A DNA stretch of 64,000 nucleotides, taken from contig SVIB01000005.1 in assembly GCA_015055505.1 (NCBI GenBank), positions 1-64,000 of the forward strand. Direction: 5' to 3'. A program made the translations under genes and the position numbers. This DNA comes from Clostridiales bacterium. Its GTDB lineage: Bacteria > Bacillota > Clostridia > Christensenellales > Borkfalkiaceae. Shown here in pieces: positions 32,028-41,062 of this stretch. The notes beneath the pieces were generated by a model. That model worked only from the letters and a program-made list of their open reading frames with translations. It was not told the origin of the DNA and did not search any database. Every line of letters starts with the position of its first letter. The stretch's first letter is position 1.

Positions 32028-32732
32028 TTACGGCAATAACCTCTTGGTTGTGCCCTTCAAATACGTTTGACATTGTCTAAACGCTTCCGCATAGGCAACA
32101 CCGCATTGATAACCGCGGAATCTTGACGTGGTTTTAACCATATCCGCAAAGTCAATCCCATCATGCTCACGCATCCAAGCAACTTGACTCTCGTGGCAGG
32201 CAAGCATCTGCAATTTCAAATCAATTTCTTCAGAAATATCTACGTATTCAGTAGGATTGAAATTTACTCCCGCTAACGTATCCATATAATAAAGAGGTAC
32301 CATTTTTGCGGGTTGCTTATACTTACTCTTATAATTTGGTAGCGTTGCGGTAAAACTTGCATCAAAAACCAATTTGGAAACAGTCGTATGGTCGGGCATA
32401 TAATCGTTTGGGTCATGCGTAATGATTAAGTCCGGATTAGCATACTTGATTATATCCACAATTTTGTCACGTGCCACCTTTGTGTCAAAAATCTCCAAGT
32501 CGTCAAAGCCTGCACAAAGCACTTCTTGCACTCCCGCTAATGCGCCTGCCTTCTTTGCCTCGTTTGCTCGAATAAGCCTTAACTCATCAGGCGGAATAAC
32601 AACATGTCCTAAGCTACCGCTCGAAACGTGACAAACTATTACGGTATCACCACGCTTAACGCATTTCGCTAACGTACCGCAACATGCTAATTCAATATCG
32701 TCGGGATGCGCCCCTATCGCCAAAATTCTCAT
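32028..32732 (-). CDS. PIG-L/LmbE-family deacetylase
   Basis: IGAHPDDIELACCGTLAK, ITHDPNDYMPDHTTVSKL. Confidence 0.88.
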   Translation of the reverse strand: MRILAIGAHPDDIELACCGTLAKCVKRGDTVIVCHVSSGSLGHVVIPPDELRLIRANEAKKAGALAGVQEVLCAGFDDLEIFDTKVARDKIVDIIKYANPDLIITHDPNDYMPDHTTVSKLVFDASFTATLPNYKSKYKQPAKMVPLYYMDTLAGVNFNPTEYVDISEEIDLKLQMLACHESQVAWMREHDGIDFADMVKTTSRFRGYQCGVAYAEAFRQCQTYLKGTTKRLLP

Positions 32733-32933
32733 CGAGATACACTCCTACAATTACAATCTTGATATTATCATTTTAACATACGCTACCGATAACTTCAATG
32801 TGTATAAATACCCTAAAATAGTAAAATAATCGCACTCTTGTGAAAATGCTATTTTTTTGTAAATTTTTCCAATTTTTAAAAAAAGTAGAAGAATCTTCTT
32901 GATTTTTCTTTGAAACAATGATACAATCCCACT

Positions 32934-33815
32934 ATGAAAACTTACTTCCAACACAAATTATCCAATTTAATAAGTATCAACAAAATCGTCACAATTCACT
33001 ACTTTGAGTTTGATAAAAACTTCCAAGCCATAGGTGAGTCTCACGACTTTTGGGAAATGGTTTATGCGGAAAAAGAAAGTCTACTTTGTTCAGCCGACGG
33101 CAGACAAATCGTCTTGAAACAGGGGGAACTGCTCTTTCACAAGCCAAACGAGTTTCATACTCTTGCCGCAAATGGTAAAAATGCGCCAAACGTATTTATT
33201 ATTTCTTTTGTCTGCAAGTCGGAATCAATGAAGTTTTTTGAAAACAAGAAAATCTCTTTATCTCCACACTTAGTTAAATTTATTTATCCAATTTTAGAAG
33301 AAGGAAGAAAAACGTTTGATATCCCATACTCTGACCCAAATTTAAAGAAAATGAAACTTCTTCCTAAGCCAACGCTCGGCGGAGAACAGTTGATTAAAAA
33401 TTATTTGGAGATATTTTTGATTAACCTTTTACGCGACCAAACCGAAACAGCGCAAGGCAATACAATCTTTTTACCTTGGAAGGAATTGTCTACAAAGCCC
33501 ATCGACGACGTTACAGCCGTACTCAAAGAAAACATTTATTCCTCATTGACAATTGATGAAATTTGTGCAAAAACAAATTACAGTAAAGCTTATTTGTTCC
33601 GTGTTTTTAAGGTTAAAACGGGTAAAACGATTATGGCATATTTTACTGAACTGAAAATAAACCAAGCCAAGCAGTTACTTCGTGAAAACGAATTGTCCGT
33701 TAGCGAAATTTCAGACAAACTTGCGTTTAACACGCCCGATTATTTTACCAAAACTTTTAAAAGAGTAACGGGAACGACTCCGCTTGCCTACAAAAAACGC
33801 TCCACAAGTTTATAA
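32934..33815 (+). CDS. AraC-family transcriptional regulator
   Basis: C-terminal double HTH, DEICAKTNYSKAYLFRVFKVKTGKTIMAYFTELKINQAKQLL...DYFTKTFKRVTGTTPLAYKK. Confidence 0.88.
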   Translation: MKTYFQHKLSNLISINKIVTIHYFEFDKNFQAIGESHDFWEMVYAEKESLLCSADGRQIVLKQGELLFHKPNEFHTLAANGKNAPNVFIISFVCKSESMKFFENKKISLSPHLVKFIYPILEEGRKTFDIPYSDPNLKKMKLLPKPTLGGEQLIKNYLEIFLINLLRDQTETAQGNTIFLPWKELSTKPIDDVTAVLKENIYSSLTIDEICAKTNYSKAYLFRVFKVKTGKTIMAYFTELKINQAKQLLRENELSVSEISDKLAFNTPDYFTKTFKRVTGTTPLAYKKRSTSL

Positions 33816-34010
33816 TCTCCAAAAGCAAAAACCAATATTAATTGTCAGTAACGGTTTAATAGAAAAAGGATACGGTTATTAAAGACAACTCAAATTAAAG
33901 TAATTTTTCACTTGATTAAGAGTTGAAACAATACATTAACCACTAAAATTTTTTCAAAATAATATAAGTCGCTTTTAGTTCAACTCTCCTTTCGTGCTTT
34001 TACGCAAAAC

Positions 34011-34040
34011 AAAAAGGTAGGCATTTGCCTACCTTTTTTT
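34011..34040 (+). terminator. Terminator after the AraC gene
   Basis: aaaaaggtaggcatttgcctaccttttttt. Confidence 0.85.
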
Positions 34041-34079
34041 TGGTGGACTTGGGCGTGTGAAATACGCACCGAGGGCACC

Positions 34080-34440
34080 AAGTATTATTAGGGCTCCCGA
34101 AAATAATTTTGGCAACGTGACGTTGCATCCTTGTTGCTACCGCCACAGTTCACAATCAATATTAAACCTCAAACAAAAGATTTTACACAGTAAAAGATTT
34201 TGTTTGAAAAGGCAACGTGCCGTTGCATCCTGATTGCTACCGCCACAGTTCTTATGGCTCCCGAAAATAATTTTGCATAGCAAAAGAATTTTTGGGAAAA
34301 GGAGCAACCGATTGTAAAGTCTTGCCGTTTGACAACAGTCAAACGGTTGACAAAAAACCGTGTTGGGAGCGTGACGCTCCACCCTGATTGCTACCGCCAT
34401 AGTTCTTAGTCAATATAAAAACCTCAAACAAAAGTGAGCC
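34080..34440 (+). repeat. Structured repeat array 4 (R1, R1 variants, M3-type module)
   Basis: gcaacgtgacgttgcatccttgttgctaccgcca; hairpins caaacaaaagatttta-cacag-taaaagattttgtttg and cccgaaaataattttgc-ata-gcaaaagaatttttggg; gggagcgtgacgctccacc. Confidence 0.86.
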
Positions 34441-34471
34441 TATAAGTCGATTATTGCACACTTTAAAAATT

Positions 34472-34504
34472 TACGCCCGTTTTTGTCAAGCAAAAACGGG
34501 CGTG
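34472..34504. terminator. Stem-loop terminator downstream of the BMC operon
   Basis: acgcccgtttttg tcaag caaaaacgggcgt followed by gttttttat. Confidence 0.8.
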
Positions 34505-34529
34505 TTTTTTATATGGGTTTTTATACAAA

Positions 34530-35009
34530 TTATAATAAGTAAACGGGCATTTCTTCTTCGCCAAGACGTTTAATCACGTTAAATTTCTCTTCGTGAATAT
34601 CGTCTTTTTTCGTTGCAACTTTCTTTATCACAACCTTTTCAACTACTTTCTCTTCCACTTTTTCAACAACTTTTTCGGGCTTTTCAAACTTTTTAAGTTC
34701 CGCATTTACCTTTTTAACGTCACCGTTTACAACTACCGCTTTTACTATTTGAACACCTAATTCTTTCAACGCGGTCAATCTTTTTGCCCCATCTACCACT
34801 TTAAGACCTTTTGCGGTATCTTCTACAATAATGGGTAAAATTACACCGTAAGCCTTTACCGAGTTTTTCATTTGCTCGTTTTCGGCTACCTTTTTAAAAG
34901 AAATTGCCGAAACTTCAACGTCTACTACGTTGTTTGGTGTAAGCGAAACTATATCGTTCTTTTTAGTTTTTGCAACTACTCTATTTAAACTTCCTTTTCC
35001 TACTGCCAT
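34530..35009 (-). CDS. ParB/sulfiredoxin-fold N-terminal-domain protein, no visible HTH, low-complexity KVVEKVEEKVVEKVV linker; putative BMC ParA partner
   Basis: ISFKKVAENEQMKNSVKAYGVILPIIVEDTAKGLKVVDGAKRLTALKELG resembles the ParB N-terminal domain; directly follows a parA-like gene. Confidence 0.7.
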   Translation of the reverse strand: MAVGKGSLNRVVAKTKKNDIVSLTPNNVVDVEVSAISFKKVAENEQMKNSVKAYGVILPIIVEDTAKGLKVVDGAKRLTALKELGVQIVKAVVVNGDVKKVNAELKKFEKPEKVVEKVEEKVVEKVVIKKVATKKDDIHEEKFNVIKRLGEEEMPVYLL

Positions 35010-35021
35010 TATTTTCTCTCC

Positions 35022-35816
35022 TTAAAAAGCGTTCAAAATTTCTTCGGCAAGAGCCTTATATTCAAGCGCGCTCCTCGACGATTTTTTATAACTTCCAACC
35101 GGTTGGCTGTTATCTTGCGCCCATTCAACCGAACTGTCCAAATGAATTACGCTTTCAAACACGTTTATTCCCTCGGTTGTTTTTAACGTTTCCATCGTTT
35201 GCTTAAAATAATTTTTTCTCGCGTCAACCTTTGTAACGACAACCCCTAAAAGTTCTAAACTTGGCGCAATTTCTTGTACTTGTCCAATAAATTCAAACAT
35301 ATTTGCCAAGCCAAAAAGTCCCCAAGGACTTGCCTCTACGGGAAGAATTATTCTATCCGCCGAACACAAAATATTCATCACCCAACAACCAAGCGTTGGC
35401 GGAGCGTCTATAAGCACGTAATCGTAAACACCGCTTTCAACGACCGGCGCGAGCATTTTCTTTAAAATAAACTCTCTTTGCCATTTCGTAAAGAGTTCAA
35501 ACTCAATAGAACTCATAAGCGTTGACGACGGAATTATATCCACCCCTTCAAAATCGGTTTTATAAATGAAGTCGGTAAGCGGTTTTTGCTCTTTAATCGC
35601 TATATAGAGGTTCTTTTCACTGCTTGCAATCTCCAACGCCTTGTCTTCTGTGAAGTACGAAAGCGTTAAATTAAGTTGCATATCGCCGTCTATTAAAAGA
35701 ACCTTTTTACCCATTTGAGAAAAGGCGTAAGCAACGCTTGCACAAGTAGTAGATTTTCCGCTACCGCCTTTATTATTAGCGAAACAAATTACTTTAGTTT
35801 TATTTTTTTTCTTCAT
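35022..35816 (-). CDS. ParA/Soj-family ATPase (McdA-like candidate)
   Basis: Deviant Walker A NNKGGSGKSTTCASVAYAF, LLIDGDMQLNLT, VLIDAPPTL. Confidence 0.88.
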   Translation of the reverse strand: MKKKNKTKVICFANNKGGSGKSTTCASVAYAFSQMGKKVLLIDGDMQLNLTLSYFTEDKALEIASSEKNLYIAIKEQKPLTDFIYKTDFEGVDIIPSSTLMSSIEFELFTKWQREFILKKMLAPVVESGVYDYVLIDAPPTLGCWVMNILCSADRIILPVEASPWGLFGLANMFEFIGQVQEIAPSLELLGVVVTKVDARKNYFKQTMETLKTTEGINVFESVIHLDSSVEWAQDNSQPVGSYKKSSRSALEYKALAEEILNAF

Positions 35817-35817
35817 A

Positions 35818-36585
35818 TTATTCCTCCGGATAAACGCACTCAGTACCCGTTGTTTTGAACTTCTCTAACCACCCCTCAGGCGGACGAACGTCGGTAACGA
35901 TAACGTCAATATCGCTTAAATTGCCGACCACGTTAAACGCTATACGGTCAAACTTACTGCTGTCAACAGCCAATACTCTCTTATCACAATTTTCAAGCAT
36001 TGCTCTTTTTGTTGATGCGTGAAGGTCGTTTGAATCGGTAAAACCCTTATTAATATCAAATCCTTTACACGAAATTATAGAGGTGTTAACGTGAAATCCT
36101 GAAATCATTTTGTCCGCCGAACTTCCAACAAGCGCTAAAGAATCTTCACCTAAAAGTCCGCCCGTTGAAAAAATCTTCCAGTTTTTTTGGTCTTTAAGTT
36201 CGACTACTATTTCCAACGAATTGGTAATAACCGTGATATTTTTCCTTTCCTTAATGCGTTTTGCAATAAACAAAGCGGTTGAAGAGCAATCAAGCATAAT
36301 ACTTGAATTATCTTTGATAAAACCTGCAACAAGGTCGGCTATTTTCTGTTTTCCAATAACGTTAGTTCTTTTTCTTACTGAAAGAGGTAAATCTCCGTGT
36401 TCGTTTTCATTTAAAACTGCACCGCCGTAAGCCTTTACGACAAGCCCTTCGTGTTCAAGTTTTTCAAGGTCACGCCTTATAGTTTCCTCTGAAACGGCAA
36501 AATGTTTTGCAAGTTCGCCAACTACAACCTTTTTTTCCGTTTGAAGTATTTGTAAAATTTTATTCTTTCTCTCTACTGCGAGCAT
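35818..36585 (-). CDS. DeoR-family transcriptional regulator
   Basis: RKNKILQILQTEKKVVVGELAKHFAVSEETIRRDLEKLEHEGLVVKAYGGA. Confidence 0.93.
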   Translation of the reverse strand: MLAVERKNKILQILQTEKKVVVGELAKHFAVSEETIRRDLEKLEHEGLVVKAYGGAVLNENEHGDLPLSVRKRTNVIGKQKIADLVAGFIKDNSSIMLDCSSTALFIAKRIKERKNITVITNSLEIVVELKDQKNWKIFSTGGLLGEDSLALVGSSADKMISGFHVNTSIISCKGFDINKGFTDSNDLHASTKRAMLENCDKRVLAVDSSKFDRIAFNVVGNLSDIDVIVTDVRPPEGWLEKFKTTGTECVYPEE

Positions 36586-36604
36586 CTTTTCCCTTCCTTT
36601 AAAA

Positions 36605-36632
36605 AAATTGCAAACGGTAAAGTTTGCAATTT
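36605..36632. terminator. Stem-loop between the BMC-T gene and the deoR gene
   Basis: attgcaaac ggtaaa gtttgcaat. Confidence 0.5.
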
Positions 36633-36660
36633 AAACGCGCCCGATTTTTGCGGGCTAAAA

Positions 36661-37215
36661 TTATAATATTCTTTCGATAAGTTTCTTATCAGGACGGGCA
36701 ATAACAGTACTGTCTAAAAGCATTCCGCTTTCCTTTACGACGTCTTTTGCCCTTTCAATAGCCGCTTGAACTGCGGCAACTTCTCCTGTTAAAATGACGT
36801 ACGACTTTCCGCACATTCCTCTTGCAAGACGAATTTCAATAAGTCTTACGTCCGAAGTCTTTACTGCGTTATCCGCTGCAACGATTATTTGCGACGCGTT
36901 GAAAGTTTCTATTACGCCAAGCGAATTAACTTCGCTACTGTGTACGTTAGTCGTACCTACGATAGCGGGGAAAATCGTTTCGTCGGGATTTCCAAGCACG
37001 AAACTGTCAATATATTCTTCGCTAAACGCATTTTTTGCGGCGTCAACCGACGCTCTTACAGCCGAAAGTTCACCCGTAATAATGGAAATATACTTGCCGG
37101 GGCAAACCGTTTGCGCCTCTATTATGTCAACCTCAGAGGTCTTAACCATAATATCGGTAGCAGTTAAACCCGCCGATACGGTTTTATATTCTATCATTCC
37201 TATTGCTTTACTCAT
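36661..37215 (-). CDS. BMC-T (tandem-domain) shell protein, PduT-like
   Basis: Two BMC domains (SKAIGMIEYKTVSAGLTATDIMVKTSEV... and SLGVIETFNASQIIVAADNAVKTSDV...); pore-region Cys in AQTVCPGKYI. Confidence 0.88.
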   Translation of the reverse strand: MSKAIGMIEYKTVSAGLTATDIMVKTSEVDIIEAQTVCPGKYISIITGELSAVRASVDAAKNAFSEEYIDSFVLGNPDETIFPAIVGTTNVHSSEVNSLGVIETFNASQIIVAADNAVKTSDVRLIEIRLARGMCGKSYVILTGEVAAVQAAIERAKDVVKESGMLLDSTVIARPDKKLIERIL

Positions 37216-37226
37216 ATTTAACCTCT

Positions 37227-38555
37227 TTAGTCTGCCTTAATTGAAATTACACCGTCGTTTGCACCGATAACTATACCGCTTATAGACGCGTGTATATTAA
37301 CCGAAAGTCCTTCTACCGCCTCAGCAACAATTTGACCTTTTTCAACTCTATCGCCAAGTTTTACAATCGGTTTACAAGGTGCTCCAATATGTTGTCTTGT
37401 TGGTATATTTACCACCGAAAAGCCCTCTATAAGTTGATTATCAAGGGGTGCAGGCGATTGATACTTCTTTACGCCAAGCCTTGCAACCAATCTGTCCAGC
37501 GGTACTTTTCTATATTCTCTAATGGGAGATACGGGTTTTGCTTCTACCCCCAAGGGCGGTGTTATTCCCGCATTTTTAAGCCCAGTTTTTACAGTTTGAA
37601 TAAGTTTTCTCGGCGATAAGCCTTGCGGACACGAGAACATCTCACATACTCCGCACGACGAACAGTAAAAAGTGTTTAAAAACGCCGATACGTCTTTGAA
37701 ATTATTGCAAGCCGCGGCAAGCATAATCTTGTGAGGCTCGATTGGGTGACCTAAATTATATCTTGGGCAAAGGTCAGTACACATTCTACATTGACAGCAA
37801 CTTGCTGCAGCCCTTGCCGTTTCCACTCTATAATCACTCTTAGTTCTTCTTACGAGATAATGGTCGGCAGGAAGAACGAAAACTGAATTCGTAGTTTTTG
37901 TTACGGGCGCTGTAGTAGGCTCTAACACACCCATCATTGGACCGCCCGTCCAATATTCGTAATCTTCTACCGTTTCTCCGCCTGCGATTTGAACGAGTTC
38001 CTTTAAACTAACGCCGAGAGGAACTCTCACCGTCATAGGATTTTTAACCTCACCCGCAACCGTAACGAGTTTACTTGTGAGCGGTTCTCCTTTTAAAGCG
38101 TAGTAAGCGTTATACATAGTTTCAACGTTGAAAACCGCAACGCCTTGCTCTATAGGAAGTCCGCCGGGGCGAACGACTTTACCCGTTGCCTCGTAAATCA
38201 TTACGACTTCGTCACCCGCAGGATAAACGATAGGAAGTATTTTTATCTTAAGTTTAGGATATTTGGGAAGAAGAGCCGTAACCGCTTCAATTGCGCCTTT
38301 ATAGTGGTCTTTTATACAAACGATTCCCTCTTTTGCTCCAAGTGTTTCTCTCGTTTTGTCAAACGCCTCGATAATTACTGGGGCGTGAAACTTTAAAAGT
38401 TGACGGTGAAGTCTTAATAGAGGCTCACACTCCGCACAGTTTAAGAGAATAGTTTCAGCCTTCGTATTAAGTTTTGCATAGGTAGGAAAGCCTGCGCCAC
38501 CAGCGCCGACTATACCCATATCTCTATAAACTTTTGCAAGAGTTTTTACGTCCAT
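37227..38555 (-). CDS. PduS/RnfC-like flavin/Fe-S electron-transfer protein
   Basis: GIVGAGGAGFPTYAKL, CCQCRMCTDLCPRYNLGH and CSSCGVCEMFSCPQGL ferredoxin-like clusters. Confidence 0.87.
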   Translation of the reverse strand: MDVKTLAKVYRDMGIVGAGGAGFPTYAKLNTKAETILLNCAECEPLLRLHRQLLKFHAPVIIEAFDKTRETLGAKEGIVCIKDHYKGAIEAVTALLPKYPKLKIKILPIVYPAGDEVVMIYEATGKVVRPGGLPIEQGVAVFNVETMYNAYYALKGEPLTSKLVTVAGEVKNPMTVRVPLGVSLKELVQIAGGETVEDYEYWTGGPMMGVLEPTTAPVTKTTNSVFVLPADHYLVRRTKSDYRVETARAAASCCQCRMCTDLCPRYNLGHPIEPHKIMLAAACNNFKDVSAFLNTFYCSSCGVCEMFSCPQGLSPRKLIQTVKTGLKNAGITPPLGVEAKPVSPIREYRKVPLDRLVARLGVKKYQSPAPLDNQLIEGFSVVNIPTRQHIGAPCKPIVKLGDRVEKGQIVAEAVEGLSVNIHASISGIVIGANDGVISIKAD

Positions 38556-38560
38556 TTATA

Positions 38561-38824
38561 TTACTCCAAATTTTGTCCTTCGTCAATAATACCAACGATA
38601 GCAGCGTCAATAGGCGCTTGAGGGCTACCGCAACCAATTCTTGCCGCGCTACCTTGCGCTACGAGAACAAGTTCTCCTATACCCGCGCCAACTTTATCAA
38701 CGGCAACTATACGGTTGTCTACTTTTAGTGACGGAATAGGCTCGACAATCATAAATTTATTGCCGACTAAATTATCACATTTTCTAGTGGATACTACGTA
38801 TCCAACAACTTTTCCAATTAACAT
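38561..38824 (-). CDS. BMC-P pentameric vertex protein, EutN/CcmL family
   Basis: MLIGKVVGYVVSTRK...DKVGAGIGELVLVAQGSAAR. Confidence 0.92.
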   Translation of the reverse strand: MLIGKVVGYVVSTRKCDNLVGNKFMIVEPIPSLKVDNRIVAVDKVGAGIGELVLVAQGSAARIGCGSPQAPIDAAIVGIIDEGQNLE

Positions 38825-38837
38825 TGTGTTAATTCCT

Positions 38838-39485
38838 TTATGCGTTTTTAATTATTTCGGCTTTCATACCCGTTGATATTTTAGCCGCATTTGCTTCGTC
38901 TGTATCTATGTGCATTTCCAAAGTAAAGGTTGGGTCAACACGAATAAGTACGTTATTAAAAGTAGTCGCTCTTTCGTTTTCTACCTTAACAGATACTATA
39001 TCTCCGTTTTTAACACCCGCTGATTGCGCGTCGGAAGGCGACATATGTATATGTCTGCTTGCGATTATACAACCCTCTTTAAGATACAATACTCCGCACG
39101 GACCTACAACCGCAATAGGTGCAGACCCTTCTATTTTTCCAGACTCCCTAATCGGGGCTTTTATTCCAAGTTTAATTGCGTCGGTTGCTGAAATTTCAAC
39201 TTGAGACGCTTTTCTCACAGGTCCTAAAATACGAACGTTTTCAATAGCGCGGAGTTTAAGTCCCACTATCGTTACGAGTTCGTTAGACGCAAATTGTCCA
39301 CCCATGAGTTCTTTCTTTTTTGTAAGTTGATAACCCTTTCCAAAAAGAGTTTCCACGTCCGCTTGCGTGAGGTGTATATGTCTTGCGGAAACGCCGATGG
39401 GCACCATATAGCCCGTTCCGCTTTCTTTTTTTGCTAAACTTTCGAGAATTATTCGCGTGATTTTCTCGATTTCCATATTGTCCAT
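38838..39485 (-). CDS. pduL: PduL-type phosphotransacylase with N-terminal encapsulation-peptide-like helix
   Basis: VPIGVSARHIHLTQADVETLFG, ASRHIHMSPSDA; N-terminus IEKITRIILESLAKKE. Confidence 0.92.
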   Translation of the reverse strand: MDNMEIEKITRIILESLAKKESGTGYMVPIGVSARHIHLTQADVETLFGKGYQLTKKKELMGGQFASNELVTIVGLKLRAIENVRILGPVRKASQVEISATDAIKLGIKAPIRESGKIEGSAPIAVVGPCGVLYLKEGCIIASRHIHMSPSDAQSAGVKNGDIVSVKVENERATTFNNVLIRVDPTFTLEMHIDTDEANAAKISTGMKAEIIKNA

Positions 39486-39593
39486 TTTACACCGCCTAAC
39501 AGTTATACAAAGCGCTTTTTTTGATTATTTTTTACACGCTTAAATAAACGATACTGATTATCGCTTTAATTTTGGGCTTTCACCCGTTCGCTT

Positions 39594-39622
39594 TTGCCCA
39601 AGCGCCTTTCGGCGTTTGGGCT
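39594..39622. promoter_or_regulatory. Intergenic stem-loop between BMC-H and pduL genes
   Basis: tgcccaagcgcc tttc ggcgtttgggct. Confidence 0.55.
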
Positions 39623-39651
39623 AAATTACGAATGATAATTGTTTGAAAAGA

Positions 39652-39930
39652 TTACTTAAGGATAGGAAGAATCTTTTCAACGTCGCCGTGAGGTCTGGGA
39701 ATTACGTGAGTTGCAACGAGTTCGCCGAGTTTGCCTGCGTTTGCTGCGCCTGCTTCAACTGCTGCTTTAACTGCGCCTACGTCACCTCTAACCATAACGG
39801 TTACAAGTCCGCTACCGATTTTCTCAGTACCAACGAGTACAACGTTTGCTGCTTTTAACATAGAATCTGCTGCTTCAATTGCTGCGGTAAGACCTCTGGT
39901 CTCAACCATACCCAATGCTTCAAGTGCCAT
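39652..39930 (-). CDS. BMC-H shell protein (PduA-like)
   Basis: [30 protein letters not shown]...[15 protein letters not shown]. Confidence 0.95.
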   Translation of the reverse strand: MALEALGMVETRGLTAAIEAADSMLKAANVVLVGTEKIGSGLVTVMVRGDVGAVKAAVEAGAANAGKLGELVATHVIPRPHGDVEKILPILK

Positions 39931-39983
39931 TTTTTTATCCTCCGATTTTATTTTCTTAATTTATATAACTTTGCTTTGCAAAA

Positions 39984-40346
39984 TTACTTCTTTGTTTTTC
40001 TTGCAGTCGTAGTTTTCTTTTCGACTTGCGGTTTTGTTTCTTCTACCTGTTCGCCTCTTGCTTTTAAAAGCCTATCCCTACTCTTTTGAACTACACGCTC
40101 AATCTCTTCGTGTGGGTTAGCGATTACAGCCTTACAAACAGGTTTTTTAATTGCTCCAGAAGATGCAGCCTCGATTGCGGCGGTTACCGCCGAAACCTCA
40201 CCGCGAATTACTACCGTAACGAGTCTTCCGCCAAGTTTTTTCTCCCACGTAACGAACTCAACGTCTGCGGCTTTACACATAAGGTCGAGTGCGTCAGTAG
40301 CGGCAACTACGCCCGATATTTCAAAAAATCCAAGAGCCTTTCCCAT
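39984..40346 (-). CDS. BMC-H shell protein with Lys-rich C-terminal extension
   Basis: GKALGFFEISGVVAATDALDLMCKAADV... then RDRLLKARGEQVEETKPQVEKKTTTARKTKK. Confidence 0.88.
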   Translation of the reverse strand: MGKALGFFEISGVVAATDALDLMCKAADVEFVTWEKKLGGRLVTVVIRGEVSAVTAAIEAASSGAIKKPVCKAVIANPHEEIERVVQKSRDRLLKARGEQVEETKPQVEKKTTTARKTKK

Positions 40347-40388
40347 AATTTGTTTCCTTTTTGTTAAGTGCTTTTATTAAATAAGTGT

Positions 40389-40557
40389 GTCTATAAGTCG
40401 TTTATTAAGCTTTTTATTTCAATAACGCATATATGTATCGTTTTCAAAAGGGAGCGACCTTGTTGGTCGCAGGAATTTTGAAAAGCCTTAAAAGTACTGG
40501 TATTGCGACTTATATAACGTTTTGAATTTTAACTACTCGGTATAATAAACCTTATTT
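40389..40557 (+). repeat. R2-like structured repeat, BMC copy 1
   Basis: ttttcaaaagggaGCGACCttgttGGTCGCaggaattttgaaaa; outer arms tataagtcg/cgacttata. Confidence 0.82.
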
Positions 40558-40589
40558 TGAAAGGTGCAATTATATCGATAGTTGAAACT

Positions 40590-40747
40590 ATGAAAAACGT
40601 TAGATACAAGCAAGACGCATTTTTACGTGATTTTCAAAAGGGAGCGACCTTGTTGGTCGCAGGAATTTTGAAAAGCCTTAAAAATATTAGTATTGCGACT
40701 TATATAACGTTTTGAATTTTAACTACTCGGTATAATAAACCTTATTT
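40590..40747 (+). repeat. R2-like structured repeat, BMC copy 2 (right half shared with copy 1)
   Basis: Same core hairpin; outer arms aaaacgtta/taacgtttt; ~117 bp near-identical to copy 1 at a 190-bp offset. Confidence 0.82.
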
Positions 40748-41020
40748 AATAGAAGGAAGAATCTTCTCAACGTCGCCATGAGGTCTGGGGATAACGTGAG
40801 TTGCAACGAGTTCACCAAGACGGCTTGCGTTTGCTGCGCCTGCTTCAACTGCTGCTTTAACTGCTCCAACGTCTCCTCTTACCATAACGGTTACAAGTCC
40901 GCTACCAATCTTTTCAGTACCAACAAGGGTAACTTGTGCTGCTTTTACCATAGAGTCTGCTGCTTCAATTGCTGCGGTAAGTCCTCTGGTTTCTACCATT
41001 CCTAATGCTTCGAGTGCCAT
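40742..41020 (-). CDS. BMC-H shell protein (PduA-like), paralogue of 39652..39930
   Basis: [30 protein letters not shown]..., 7 differences in 92 aa from the other copy. Confidence 0.95.
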   Translation of the reverse strand: MALEALGMVETRGLTAAIEAADSMVKAAQVTLVGTEKIGSGLVTVMVRGDVGAVKAAVEAGAANASRLGELVATHVIPRPHGDVEKILPSIK

Positions 41021-41062
41021 AATATTTAATCCTCCGATTTTTATCTTAATTTATTTTTTTAC

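Noticed and set aside
34137-34400. 87-aa minus-strand ORF and similar short ORFs in repeat regions
   Set aside because: Composed of the structured repeats, so not a supported protein.
35022-35816. ParA-like gene as a plasmid or integrative-element partition gene
   Set aside because: No integrase, relaxase, replication gene or evident parS; it sits in line with the BMC operon next to its regulator.
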